Notes: generated by a model from the letters alone, not told the origin. A stretch of 64,000 bases of DNA from Actinacidiphila guanduensis (GCF_900103985.1 NZ_FNIE01000004.1:1-64000); one strand, 5' to 3'; counted from the first letter of the stretch, positions 25,828-35,000 are shown. Program-made: numbers and translations.

Positions 25828-28038
25828 TCAAGCGCCCGGGCCGGCCTCGCCGGGGGGTTCGCTGCCGGCCTGCGGCTGTGAGGCGGGCAGGCTCGCCAAG
25901 TCACGGGTCACGGCCTCGCACGCGGCGGCGTCGCCCAACTGCTCGAACAGCTCAGCCGCTCGCCGCCAGTGGGCGCGGGCGGCGGCCGGATCGCCTGTGG
26001 TCAGGCACAACTCGCCCAGGGTGCGCAGGACATCGGCCTCGTCCCAGGTGTCACGAATGCGCTCGAAGACCTCCCGTGCCTCAAGGCAGTCGGCGATTGC
26101 CTGCCGATGGTCCGCACGCCGGCGCGCGATATCGGCGTGCACGGTCTTGCACCGGGCCCAGGATCGGTCGTCGCGGGCGCCGTCCAGGTCCTCCCAGATG
26201 GCCAGGGCCTGCGCGGCCGCGTCGGCGGCCTCGTCGAGCCGGTCGAGGTGACTCAGGCAGACCGCGATGGTGTCGAGGGTGGAGGCGTTGCCGGAACGGT
26301 CGGGCACGGTCAGTCGCGTCATGACGTCCAGCGCCTCGTACGACAGGCGCAGCGCCTCGTCCCACTCCTCCCAGACCCGCGCCGCCATGGCCATGTCCTT
26401 CAGCGAGTCCGCCTGCCCGTGCAGGTCGCCCAGGCCGCGCCGTACGTCGAGCCCGGCGGCGAACGCGGCCCGGGAGCGGTCCGGACGGCCGATGGCCCGG
26501 TAGCCCGTGCCGAGGTTGTTCAGCAGCCAGCCCTGGCCCTCGTACGCGCCGCACCGGCCGGCGGCGTCGGCCGCCACATGGTGGGCCTCGATCCACACGT
26601 CCCAGGACAGGGTCTGCGTCAGGTAGCCCCACATGCTCAAGGGGATGGACCAGATGAGGTGGCCCATCCCCTCGTCCGCGCCGCTGTGCACGGCCGCCAC
26701 GAGGTTGGACTGCTCGGTCTCGCACCAGCCGAGGGCGCCGTTGCGGTCGGGGAAGGCAGCGGGTACCGGCCCGCGCGAGGCACTGATGTCGGGTCGGATC
26801 CGCCCCGGCCGCATGACTTCGTCGGCGGCGTTCACGGAATGCGTGTACCAGCTGAACAGGTTCGCCAGCACCGGCTGCCGCTCCTCGTCACCGGCCGCCA
26901 GGCGGTCGCTGAAGGACCGGACGAGGTCGTGCATCCGCCAGCGTCCGTACGGGGTACCGGCCTCCACCAGATGGGCACGGGCAAGCCCTTGGAGATCCCT
27001 GCGGGCCGCGGCGGCATCCATCGCGGCGAGCACGGCGGCGGCCTCGGTGGAAATGTCGGGGCCCGGATTGAGGGACAGCAGCCGGAACATCCGGGCCTGC
27101 GGGGAAGGCAGTTGGCGGTACGACAGCTCGAACGCGGCGCTGACAGCGCTGTCGTCGTACCGCATCGCCTCCAACCGCGCCTTTTCATCGGCCAGTTCCG
27201 CGGCCAACTGGGAAAGCGGCTGACGGGGTCTGCTGATCAGCACCGCAGCGGTGATGCGCAGCGCGAGCGGCAGCCCTGCGCACAACTCGGCGATCCTCAG
27301 GGCGTCTTCGGGCTGGTCGGTGACTCGGGTGTCGTGCGGTCGAGCCATCCGCAAGGTGTGGTCGATGACCCTGACGGCGTCGTTCACAGTCAAAGTGTCC
27401 AGATCCAGCAGGCGAGCGCTCAGCATTCCCAGGGTGTGACGAGACGTCACAACGGCCCCAGTCACGCCGTCCGCGGGCAGCAGGGCTCTGGCCTGCTCAT
27501 GTGCAGCGGCGTTGTCGATCACGACGAGGATACGGCGGCCCTGCCTCGCATAGGACGCGAGGATGGAGGTGTAGAGCCGCTGCCGGTCCTGGACACCGTG
27601 CGGGATGTGCTCCCCGGGCACTCCCAGCGCCCGTAAGAAGCCTTCCAGCGCCTGAGAGGGCCCCAGCCGCCGGCTGTCGTCGTAGCCGAACATGTCGACG
27701 AACAGCACACCGCCGGGGAACCAGCCCCGCGCCTGCGCCGCACGGGCAGCCTGAAGCGCAAGCTCGGTCTTGCCGACGCCGGCGAGACCGCCCACCGCGG
27801 TCACCACCACGACCGCCCTGCCCGCAGCGGCGGGCGACCCACCGGTCGCGGGATCCAGCCTTTCCATCAGCGTGTCGAGATACGTATCGCGGCCGACGAA
27901 CACCGCGGACGCGGACGGAAGTCCGTGCAACGCCGGGGAGACCTGTGCGGGCAACTCGATCGTGATGTCGCGGCCCTGGATCACGGTGGAAAAGAACACA
28001 CCGCCGGATATCTCATTGTCCGTGCCAGTGTCCCTCAT
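25828..28038 (-). CDS. NB-ARC/TPR (NLR-like) protein with N-terminal ISGG-QGRD motif
   Basis: Encodes 736 aa from ATG 28038. Residues 10-24 are ISGGVFFSTVIQGRD, then ITIELP. The STAND ATPase core shows VFVGRDTYLDTLMERL, Walker A GLAGVGKT (84-91), Walker B ILVVIDNA, GAVVTSRHTLG (RNBS-like) and CAGLPLALRI. A winged-helix region (FRLLSLNPGPDIS) with WRMHDLVRSF (MHD motif) comes next, then a C-terminal TPR array (about 480-715) with repeats such as LNNLGTGYRAIGRPDRSRAAF and LRTLGELCLTTGDPAAARAHW. The TPRs are the likely sensor. First gene of the minus-strand operon, divergent from the 28413 gene. Confidence 0.9.
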   Translation of the reverse strand: MRDTGTDNEISGGVFFSTVIQGRDITIELPAQVSPALHGLPSASAVFVGRDTYLDTLMERLDPATGGSPAAAGRAVVVVTAVGGLAGVGKTELALQAARAAQARGWFPGGVLFVDMFGYDDSRRLGPSQALEGFLRALGVPGEHIPHGVQDRQRLYTSILASYARQGRRILVVIDNAAAHEQARALLPADGVTGAVVTSRHTLGMLSARLLDLDTLTVNDAVRVIDHTLRMARPHDTRVTDQPEDALRIAELCAGLPLALRITAAVLISRPRQPLSQLAAELADEKARLEAMRYDDSAVSAAFELSYRQLPSPQARMFRLLSLNPGPDISTEAAAVLAAMDAAAARRDLQGLARAHLVEAGTPYGRWRMHDLVRSFSDRLAAGDEERQPVLANLFSWYTHSVNAADEVMRPGRIRPDISASRGPVPAAFPDRNGALGWCETEQSNLVAAVHSGADEGMGHLIWSIPLSMWGYLTQTLSWDVWIEAHHVAADAAGRCGAYEGQGWLLNNLGTGYRAIGRPDRSRAAFAAGLDVRRGLGDLHGQADSLKDMAMAARVWEEWDEALRLSYEALDVMTRLTVPDRSGNASTLDTIAVCLSHLDRLDEAADAAAQALAIWEDLDGARDDRSWARCKTVHADIARRRADHRQAIADCLEAREVFERIRDTWDEADVLRTLGELCLTTGDPAAARAHWRRAAELFEQLGDAAACEAVTRDLASLPASQPQAGSEPPGEAGPGA

Positions 28039-28412
28039 CGCTTTGCCCGCCCCCTGTGGTTGCCGACGTACCGGCTTGCCGCGTTGCGCTCAGGCGGAGA
28101 ATGCCCCGCCACGTTCGCGCCCATCCCCCACCCGGCTCTGCCGGCAGCACATTGCGCTCTTCGGCCCCGCGCCGCAGCACCGCGTCGGGCATGGACCCGT
28201 CGCGCCGGGCCCAGATGCCCGCCCCCACGATCCGGGCAACGATGCCGGGCTGCAGGGCCTCGCCGACGTGGCTGCCTACGGTCTCGTCGGCGGTACGGGG
28301 CGGCCCCGCGGGCGTTCTGCGGCGGCGCGGTGGCGGTTTGGCTGCGAGGAACCGGAGGGTCTTCTACGGTGTGTCTTCCTGGTAGTGGTTTGTGCCGCGT
28401 TGGGGGGCGTTC
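28039..28412. promoter_or_regulatory. Divergent intergenic region between the NLR operon and the motif-bearing small gene
   Basis: This 374-base gap must carry promoters for both directions. The only GC-poor part is about 28350-28392 (GGTCTTCTACGGTGTGTC and TGGTAGTGGTTTG), just upstream of the plus-strand gene, so its promoter probably lies there. No clear -35/-10 pair or operator dyad is visible. Confidence 0.4.
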
Positions 28413-28913
28413 ATGGATCCGGTGTCGGCGGGGTTGCTGGTGGCGCTGGCGGGTGGTGCCGGCGGGGAGTTGGGCCGTCAGGTGTGGGCGGGGCTGGGAG
28501 AGCTGGTGCGCCGCCCTTTCCGGCATCCGGAAGCCGGTGATGACGGGGGTGAGGCGTCGGTGCTGCCGGCTGGGGGTTCGGGTGAGGAGGAACTGACGGC
28601 GCTGGCGCAGGATCCGGCCGACGAGGAGCGGGTCGCGGCGCTGAGTGCGGTCCTGGCCCGGCGGGCCGCGGGGGATACCCAGTTCGCGGCGGAGTTGGAG
28701 CGGTGGCGGCAGCAGGCCGCGCAAGTGCCGCTCGGCGGCGGGGTGCACAACCACATCAGCGGGGGTACCTTCCACGCGCCGATCCTGCAGGGCCAGAGCT
28801 TCTCCGGCCTGACTTTCGGGGCCTCTCCCGCCGCACCGCCGGCCGCTCAGGACTCCGAGGCAGGCCCGGAGTCCGGACCGGGAAGTGCCGGGCCGTCCCC
28901 GGCCGCGGGCTGA
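28413..28913 (+). CDS. Small effector-like protein with C-terminal ISGG-QG motif
   Basis: Encodes 166 aa from ATG 28413 with GGGGGG as ribosome binding site (GTG 28392 is a weaker start). The N-terminus is hydrophobic and Gly/Ala-rich (MDPVSAGLLVALAGGAGGEL), followed by a helical GRQVWAGLGELVRRPF and an acidic helical middle. Residues 115-129 are ISGGTFHAPILQGQS, matching the N-termini of both NB-ARC proteins on the other strand. A flexible Pro/Gly/Ser tail follows. An N-terminal membrane-active helix bundle with a C-terminal motif is the layout described for Bell-type cell-death effectors linked to bacterial amyloid-signalling (BASS) motifs. Assignment to that class is inference. Confidence 0.75.
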   Translation: MDPVSAGLLVALAGGAGGELGRQVWAGLGELVRRPFRHPEAGDDGGEASVLPAGGSGEEELTALAQDPADEERVAALSAVLARRAAGDTQFAAELERWRQQAAQVPLGGGVHNHISGGTFHAPILQGQSFSGLTFGASPAAPPAAQDSEAGPESGPGSAGPSPAAG

Positions 28914-29435
28914 ACGCCGTGAGCGCCGGACCCGCCCCGCACGACGGAAAGCCCGGTACCGACAGCACACTTCTCGTGTCCCCGCCTGCGCCACCGGCGG
29001 GGAACTGTCGGCGTGGCGCACCAAACTGGGCCAGCCGGCCGCCGTGCGGCGTGAACGGCGTCGGAGTCCTTCCCCGAGCGGTGCAGCCGCGGCGGACCGG
29101 GCTTCGCTTCGGCCAGCGTCCACTCCACCAGCTCCGGCACCGTGCCGGCCGGGCACTCCCAGCACCAGGCCGCCAGCGCAGAACAGAGCCGTCGCCGTCC
29201 GGCACCCCGAGCGGGCCGTGCGCGAACCGCGGCCTTCTTCGTGGTGGCCTTGCGTGCGGTCGGACGGCGCGACGCAGGCGTGCTCCTGGCCCTGCCCCCG
29301 GTGGCGGTCGCCGGGCGCGGCGCGGCCGCCGGAGCCGCTGGGTTCTGCCGTCGTGTCGGAGCGGCGGAGGGGCAGCGGGACATCCGTTCCGTCGCGCGGT
29401 GCGATCGGCCGCCGCCCGCACCGTCGCCAGCGCCC
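28914..29435. other. Gene-poor stretch
   Basis: No gene is identified. On the minus strand, around 29230-29130, ALAAWCWECPAGTVPELVEW looks protein-like but sits in a low-complexity frame, so it may be part of an old gene. I could not name it. Confidence 0.35.
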
Positions 29436-29924
29436 GGGTATCGGCTGGTGCACTGGACCGGGACCTGCCCGGAACATCTGCTGGATTCCTACGCCCAAGC
29501 CCGTACCTCGATCAACGACGCGCCCCACGCGGACGCCGACGACGAGAACCGGAGCCCAGGCCGCGTGCGGGACCTGGAAACCGTCGTGGCCCGCCGCGGA
29601 CGCGAGACGCGCGTGACCGCGGCGGTCGACGGGGACACAGCCGTGGCCTTCACCGAGATACGGGTCTCGCCCCCGCCGTCGTCGATCGCGTCGATCGCGT
29701 CGATCGCGTCGATTGAGGACACCGCTGTGGCGCGCGAGCACCGCCGCATAGGGCCGGCGAGCTGGATAAAGGCCTGCTCCCTGGCCACGCTGCGATCACA
29801 GCGGCCCGATGTCGCCTACGTGACGACGTCGAACGCCTTCGAAAACCGCCCCATCCGCACCATCAACCAGCGCATTGGTTTCGTACCCACCGTCCTGTGG
29901 ACCACAGCGGTTTTCCCAGCGTGA
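29436..29924 (+). pseudogene. GNAT N-acetyltransferase, C-terminal remnant
   Basis: The frame from 29436 reads GYRLVHWTGTCPEHLLDSYA, SINDAPHADADDE, RVRDLETVVARRGRETRVTAAV and EDTAVAREHRRIGPASWIKA, then RPDVAYVTTSNAFENRPIRT and NQRIGFVPT to a stop at 29924. This is the second half of actinomycete tandem-GNAT acetyltransferases. The Q/RxxGxG/A acetyl-CoA loop, expected around REHRRIGPA, is altered. A 9-bp tandem repeat inserts SIASIASIAS just before it (29682-29717). No credible start lies upstream, so it is 5'-truncated. Confidence 0.6.
29682..29717. repeat. 9-bp tandem repeat inside the GNAT remnant
   Basis: Three perfect TCGATCGCG units and one degenerate unit (TCGATTGAG) lie in frame, encoding repeated Ser-Ile-Ala. 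Confidence 0.85.
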
Positions 29925-29936
29925 CTACGCCCGAGC

Positions 29937-30605
29937 TCACTGTCCAGTGGCGCGGGATGTCATCGGACCTGCGCCCGGAGGGAGGCCGCGGCCCCCCTCC
30001 GACTCCCAAACGGTCTCGCCCGCTTCGGCCGCCCGATCGTCGGGGTGCCGGGCGGCCGCTTCGTCCATCAGGGCGGTGCCCGCAGACGAGCACCGCGGGT
30101 CCACCGCGGCGGCCATCAGCCGGGCAGCGGTGTCCGACGGTGTCCCGGGCGGGATCACCAGCAGGTCCCACCGGCCGGTGCGGTAGGAGAGCAGCATGAG
30201 TTGGTGCGGGTCTTGTTCCTGCGCGAACCAGCCCACTTTGACGACATGGCCGGCGACCTGCACCTTGCGCGGGACGACGGGCCAGTGGGCGGGGTTGACC
30301 GTGACGCGGGTGATCCGGTCCCAGTAGACGTCCAGGAGGGCGACGAGCGCGGGCAGTTCCGCGGTCAGGTCGCGGGAGTGCGGCCACCAGGCCCCGTCGA
30401 TCCTGGCGGGCCGAGAGCCCTGGGGCGCCAGCGAGACGCGCAGGGGAAAGGGCGACGGCTGCATCGGATCCGGTACGGGCGAGGGCACGTCCGGGCTCGG
30501 CTCGGGGAGCGGGGTGGGTGAAGTGGGCGGGGCCTCAGGAGGCGCCGGAAGCCCTGCGGTCGACGGCAGTGCCGTGGCGGGGACGGTCGGGACGGTCGGG
30601 GTCAT
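29937..30605 (-). CDS. DUF5994 family protein
   Basis: Encodes 222 aa from ATG 30605, preceded by an AAAGG-type ribosome binding site. After a Pro-rich N-terminal 60 residues comes the conserved DUF5994 core: ARIDGAWWPHSRDLTAELPAL, YWDRITRVTVNPAHWPVVPRKV, VAGHVVKVGWFAQEQDPHQL and RWDLLVIPPGT with AARLMAAAV. The function of DUF5994 is unknown; such genes often sit near stress-signalling phosphatases. Here it follows the GAF-SpoIIE gene by 171 bases on the same strand. A GTG 66 bases upstream (MSFSAIEDAG) is in frame and is conserved in the decayed copy at 32615, so a longer start is possible. Confidence 0.8.
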   Translation of the reverse strand: MTPTVPTVPATALPSTAGLPAPPEAPPTSPTPLPEPSPDVPSPVPDPMQPSPFPLRVSLAPQGSRPARIDGAWWPHSRDLTAELPALVALLDVYWDRITRVTVNPAHWPVVPRKVQVAGHVVKVGWFAQEQDPHQLMLLSYRTGRWDLLVIPPGTPSDTAARLMAAAVDPRCSSAGTALMDEAAARHPDDRAAEAGETVWESEGGRGLPPGAGPMTSRATGQ

Positions 30606-30776
30606 CACGGACGGACCTTTTCCCGGTCCGGGGCGAACCGGACCAGCATCTTCAATCGCCGAAAACGACACGGGCAGGATGCGGGTGCACGGAAAACCCT
30701 CGGTGTTCTCACCGTACTCCTGTGAGACCGCCGGCGGACGGTGTGCCGCGGGCGCAAAGGGCCCGGCGCCCCCGGC

Positions 30777-32018
30777 TCAGTCCATGACGGCCAGGTGGTC
30801 GGCGCTGCCGCCGCGCCACTCGATGAGCAGAATCGTCGCGTCGTCGGTGGTGATCCCGCCGCGCGCCCGCTTCAGCGCGTGGGACAGCTCCCGCACCATC
30901 GTCCGGGGCCCCGGCCGGCGGCATCCGACCTCGGCGATGACATCGATCACCTGCGGGAGGCCGAACTCCTCGCCTCCCGCCAGGTGTTCCTCGACGAGAC
31001 CGTCGGTGAAACACAGCACGCGGTCGCCCGGCCGCAGGATCCGCTCACTGACCAAGGGCTGCCGGCCACCGAAACCCACCGGCAGCGTCGTCGCGCCCTC
31101 GAGCTCGCCCAGGACCTCGTAGTCGCGGATGAGCAGCGGCCACGGGTGCCCGGCGTTGACCCACTGCAGGTGCCCGGTCGCGACGTCCAGCCGCATCATC
31201 TGCGCGGTGACGAACTGCTCCGGCCCGAACTGCTCGGCGATGACCTCGTCCATGTAGGCGTAGATCCCGGGCAGATCGACATGCGACCTTCGGGAGTGGC
31301 GGTAGGCGCCGATGGCGGCTGTCGCCATGACGGCCGCGCTCAGACCGTGGCCCATCGCGTCGATCATGGCGACGTGCAGCAGATCCCCGTTGAGCGCGTA
31401 GTCGAAACTGTCGCCCGCCACGTCGTAGGCCGGCTCCAGGATGCCCGCCACCTCGACCTGCGGAACGGACATCCGCAGCGGCGGAAGCAGGGCCCACTGG
31501 ATCTCCGCGGCCACGCTCATCGAAGCGCTGCGCCGGGCGAGTGTGAAGGTGTCGGTGTAACTGTCCTTCGTCACGATCAGGTCCGCGACAAGGCCGGCGA
31601 GCCTGCGCAGCAGCCGCCTGTCGTCGTCGTCCACGGTGCCGAGCGTGACGGCCATGACGCCCACCTGGTCGCTTCCGTCCAGCAGCGGCAGGAACAGCCT
31701 GGTCCCCCCGTCCTGCACCACCTCCACGGTCCGCGCCTGGAGGAACGCCGTACCTGCGGGCGAGTCGGCGACCGGCTGCGGTGCTCCGGCCAGCAGTCCC
31801 CTGCCGGGCAGCGGCATCAGCATGAGCTGCTCGTAGTCCTGGAGCAGTAGGGACACCTCGCGGCCGCCGATCCTGGCGACCTCCTCCGCGACGAGCGGTG
31901 CGATCAGGTGAGGCGGCATTTCATGGGCACGGTCCAGGAGAAGCCCCAGCAGCCGCTCCCCGAACCCCTCCGACCGATCGATCCTGACCGAGGCTGAGGG
32001 ACGCTCGCGTTCGTTCAC
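30777..32018 (-). CDS. GAF-domain PP2C/SpoIIE-type serine/threonine phosphatase
   Basis: Encodes 413 aa from GTG 32018 with a good AGGTGG site 4 bases upstream. The N-terminal part (about 35-190) is GAF-like (LAGAPQPVADSPAGTAFLQA, LFLPLLDGSDQVGVMAVTLG). The C-terminal part (about 210-405) is a SpoIIE phosphatase: SAAEIQWALLPP-like VAAEIQWALLPPL, AGDSFDYAL, VAMIDAMGHGLSAA, AGHPWPLLI, VLCFTDGLVEE and TDDATILLIEW. These dephosphorylate anti-anti-sigma proteins in partner-switching systems. It is followed by DUF5994, and the pair has a decayed inverted copy beside it. Confidence 0.9.
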   Translation of the reverse strand: MNERERPSASVRIDRSEGFGERLLGLLLDRAHEMPPHLIAPLVAEEVARIGGREVSLLLQDYEQLMLMPLPGRGLLAGAPQPVADSPAGTAFLQARTVEVVQDGGTRLFLPLLDGSDQVGVMAVTLGTVDDDDRRLLRRLAGLVADLIVTKDSYTDTFTLARRSASMSVAAEIQWALLPPLRMSVPQVEVAGILEPAYDVAGDSFDYALNGDLLHVAMIDAMGHGLSAAVMATAAIGAYRHSRRSHVDLPGIYAYMDEVIAEQFGPEQFVTAQMMRLDVATGHLQWVNAGHPWPLLIRDYEVLGELEGATTLPVGFGGRQPLVSERILRPGDRVLCFTDGLVEEHLAGGEEFGLPQVIDVIAEVGCRRPGPRTMVRELSHALKRARGGITTDDATILLIEWRGGSADHLAVMD

Positions 32019-32221
32019 AGCACCACCTAACACCACCACACCCGATACGGGACGGTAGAACCAACGGTGCCCAGCCGGCAGACACGCTGCAACTCCGCCT
32101 GTCCCCCGGCGCGGGCCCCAAAACGGCCTCCGGCGCCCGTAGCACAGGCCGACAAGCGGGCGGCACGGCGGCCGACCGGCAGTTCCCCGCCCGCAAGGGC
32201 CACCTGCAGCCACCAGCAGGA

Positions 32222-32512
32222 CTACGAGCAGCTCATGCCCGTGCCGGGCCGTGAGCGGCATGCCGGGGAGCCCCGATCCATTCGCTGTGCTTCACCGACG
32301 GCTTGCTCGAAGAACGCCCGGCCGCAGGATTCGAGTGCGAACTTCGGCAGTTCATCGACGTCACCAGCGAGGTCGGCCGGCGGCCGCTGGGGGTCCGGGC
32401 GACGGTACGGGAGCTGTCCCACGCGCTGAAGCGTGCCCGCGGCGGGATTACCAGCGATGACGCCATGATCCTGCTCGTGGAGTGGCGTGGCGGCACCGCG
32501 GGCACCTCCTGA
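32222..32512 (+). pseudogene. Decayed copy of the GAF-SpoIIE phosphatase gene
   Basis: On the plus strand the sequence starts with QDYEQLMPVPGR in one frame (cf. QDYEQLMLMPLPGR in the intact gene), then jumps to SLCFTDGLLEERPAAGFE, FIDVTSEVG, VRELSHALKRARGGIT and SDDAMILLVEWRGG to a stop at 32512. The middle of the gene, including most catalytic aspartates, is deleted. The high identity to the intact neighbour shows local duplication in inverted orientation. Confidence 0.75.
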
Positions 32513-32589
32513 TCGGCTGACGGTCGGTCCCGACGGCGAACTGGTTCGTCCGGCGGGCCGCCCCGGGGGTAGGGTGCGCTCACCGAGGG

Positions 32590-32650
32590 TCTTTCGTGCA
32601 CTCGCATTCCGCCCGTGTCGTTTTCGGCGATCGACTACTACCGGGCCGGC
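32590..32650. repeat. Conserved leader shared with the DUF5994 gene (inverted copy)
   Basis: CCGTGTCGTTTTCGGCGAT and its surroundings (32590-32650) are the reverse complement of 30630-30710, the leader of the intact DUF5994 gene. The matching order (CTCACCGAGGG, CGTGCAC, CGCAT, CCCGTGTCGTTTTCGGCG) is kept although the downstream gene has decayed. It may include the DUF5994 promoter. Confidence 0.6.
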
Positions 32651-32680
32651 TCACCCCGTTCCCGGGGTGAGGCGCGCGTC

Positions 32681-33180
32681 ATGACTGCGACGGCCCCTGC
32701 GACCACGGCTGCCGGCACCGGTGCAGCGGTGCCCGCTCGCGTGACCCGGGATTCTTCCGGGAACCGGCGTCGGGCATCCAGGCGGCTGAAGTCGCTGACG
32801 TCCCGGCCTCCGCGTCCCCGGTCGTTGCGGCCTCTCCGGCCCTGGTGGGTTCCATGCCTGCCCGGATCGCGACGTCTGGTCGACGTACTCGCGCGGCCTG
32901 ACCATGGATCCCTCCACGCGGACCGGCCTGCTCGATGTCCACGGGGACCGGATCACCGTCAACCCGAGCAGCCGTCCCGTCGACCCGCACACGGTGCCGG
33001 TCGATGGGCATGTGGTGCGAGTCAGCTTCTTCGAGGACCAGCAGGGCCCGTCCGCACCAGGCGATTCCGCTCTTACCGGCTGGGGCACCGGACCGCCCGT
33101 GGACCCGCCCGGGACAGCAGAGCGCCGCACGGCCCGTGGCCGCCGCAGTCGACCCACAGCGGACGTCACGTCCAGTGACC
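32681..33180 (+). pseudogene. Decayed copy of the DUF5994 gene
   Basis: From ATG 32681 the frame soon departs from the family. The recognisable core lies in other frames: RLVDVLARPDHGS (cf. WPHSRDLTAEL) and LLDVHGDRITVNPSSRPVDP with VDGHVVRVSFFEDQQ (cf. LLDVYWDRITRVTVNPAHWP and VAGHVVKVGWFAQEQ). Several indels make it non-functional. Its spacing from the phosphatase remnant (168 bases) equals that of the intact pair (171 bases). The remaining stretch to 33379 shows nothing recognisable. Confidence 0.7.
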
Positions 33181-33379
33181 GGACGCACCAGGCCGACTTG
33201 AAGTCGCCCTCGGCAAAGCAGCACCGCAAGCCCTCCAGGACCCCGACAAAGGCCGGGCTCCCCCGCCCACGATCGGCCGCGCCGCGCACTGAAAAGCCGG
33301 CCGCGCCCGCTCCCTCCCGCGAACACCGTTCACCGGCCGCGGATCCTGATCACAACTTCACAACACGAGGTAGGACACA

Positions 33380-34510
33380 TTGATTTCGTTCATCTGGTCT
33401 CCCGGAAATCCGCTGCCCGCCGGCACCGGCGGCTCGGAGAACTACACGGTCGGACAGGTCAGAGAACTGACACGGCGCGGACTGCCGGCCCAGGTGGTCA
33501 CCGTCGGCCTGGGCGTCGACGACGGCAGGGACGAGTTCACCGATATCCCGTTCCTGTCACTGCAGACCCTGGCCGAGATCAGTGAACTCGACGGCACCGT
33601 CGTCTTCGTCAACGAACCGCATCCCGTGCCGACCATGCACCCCGCGTTCTTGATCCTGCACAATCCACCGCCCATTCGAGAACGGGAAAGGGCCTTTGCC
33701 GTCGAGGGGACCAGGGACCGCGCTCTGATCGTCACGAGCCGGTACGCGGCCGCGCTGTGGTCGAAATACCTGGACATCGACGTTCTGACGATCAGCGTCG
33801 TGTATCCGTTCGCTGAGCCGTGCTTCGCCGCGCAGTCCCGTCCCGGCAACGCCACCGGGAAGACGCGGGTTCTGTTCGCCGGCAGGCTGAGCCCGGAAAA
33901 GGGCATCTACACCCTGCTGGAGACGCTGCACATCGACGTCATCGAGCAGGACCTGGACCTCACCTTCACAGCGACGACAGCCGGCGCGGACAAGCCGCAA
34001 GGAAAGATCATCAAGCAGCTGCTCGGCGAGCACCCCGGAATCTCCGTGGTCGCCAACTGCAAGACACCCGCCACGATGGCGGCCCTGATGGCCGATCACG
34101 ACATCGTGGTCATGCCGTCGAACAGCCAGTACTGGCACGAGACCTTCGGCATCGTCTCGATCGAGGCCCAGCACTCCGGCTGCCGGGTGATCGCCTCCAA
34201 CGACGGCGGCCTGCCCGAAACCGACTGCGGCGCGGTGTCACTCATCACCCCCGACAATGCCGAGGCACTCGCCTGGGGCATCCGCGAGGCCGTGGACAGC
34301 GGACCACTGTCACCGAGCGCCAGGCATGACGCCGGGGAGAAATTCACCGTCGCGCAGTCCGTCGACACCCTGCTGGAGGTGTTCGCCCGGCAACCGCCGA
34401 TCTCTCCGGCCACCATCGTCGCGCAACTCGAGGAACTGATCCTGGCGCCCTCCGCCCAGGTGCAACCCGTCATCCACACAGGCGAGACGCTGACCCGCCC
34501 CTCGCCGTGA
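33380..34510 (+). CDS. GT4-type glycosyltransferase
   Basis: Encodes 376 aa from a TTG start with GAGGTAGG as ribosome binding site 5 bases upstream. The N-terminal domain holds the PAGTGGSENYTVGQV loop. The C-terminal GT-B half shows VLFAGRLSPEKGIYTLLET, TATTAGADKPQG and the donor-binding region SQYWHETFGIVSIEAQHSG, with CRVIASNDGGLPE where family 4 retaining enzymes have E-x7-E. It probably transfers a sugar from a nucleotide donor to a cell-surface or natural-product acceptor. It stands alone, and its stop touches an IS21-type remnant. Confidence 0.85.
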   Translation: MISFIWSPGNPLPAGTGGSENYTVGQVRELTRRGLPAQVVTVGLGVDDGRDEFTDIPFLSLQTLAEISELDGTVVFVNEPHPVPTMHPAFLILHNPPPIRERERAFAVEGTRDRALIVTSRYAAALWSKYLDIDVLTISVVYPFAEPCFAAQSRPGNATGKTRVLFAGRLSPEKGIYTLLETLHIDVIEQDLDLTFTATTAGADKPQGKIIKQLLGEHPGISVVANCKTPATMAALMADHDIVVMPSNSQYWHETFGIVSIEAQHSGCRVIASNDGGLPETDCGAVSLITPDNAEALAWGIREAVDSGPLSPSARHDAGEKFTVAQSVDTLLEVFARQPPISPATIVAQLEELILAPSAQVQPVIHTGETLTRPSP

Positions 34511-34662
34511 CCAGAACCGCACCCTCCAGGCCGCGCATGCGGTAGGAGTCCCCCTTGAGGGAGTGGACTTCGGCATGGTGGACGAGGCGGTCGAGCACGA
34601 CCGTGGCCACTGTCTCGCCGAAGACCTCTCCCCAGCGCCCGAAGGGTTTGCTGCAACACCAG
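34507..34662 (-). mobile_element. IstB-like (IS21 family) ATPase tail, remnant
   Basis: The minus strand reads SKPFGRWGEVFGETVATVVL then DRLVHHAEVHSLKGDSYRMR and RGLEG. This is the C-terminus of IstB helper ATPases (W...F.D...A.A.IDRLVHH..I..L.GDSYR.R). The P-loop part is missing. It begins exactly at the end of the glycosyltransferase gene, which suggests the insertion reached the stop codon. Confidence 0.7.
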
Positions 34663-35000
34663 GGCGTGCCCGGCGGCGCTCCTCCGGTCCGGACAGGCAG
34701 TCCTCATCCTCGCAATCGAGCCGGCCGTACCGGGCCACCGACGCGACCGACACCCGGGACACGGCCTCGCTTCCGATCGCCGCCCACCCGGAAACCGCCG
34801 GCGGTACCTGTACGACACCCGCCGGCACCTTCAGCGCAGCCAGCAGCACGTCCGCACCGATGGACCGCGCGAGTCCGACCGCAAACGGGCAGCCGCTCTG
34901 CCCGGTCGCCGTCCCGTGCCCGAACCGCCGGGAGACGGTGAGGAAGCCCCTCGACACCTGGGGACGCAGGCCAGCCTGCACGGACTCCGCGCACGGTCGA
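34663..35000. other. Gene-poor stretch
   Basis: A minus-strand frame (GFLTVSRRFGHGTATGQSG, then ADVLLAALKVPAGVVQVPP) is open, but it has no start, no family resemblance I can name, and is joined to the IstB shadow. I call no gene. Confidence 0.35.

Noticed and set aside
28847..29383. Minus-strand Cys-containing protein behind the effector gene
   Set aside because: Only a short stretch looks protein-like and the rest is Arg/Pro/Ala-biased; no start or family could be supported.
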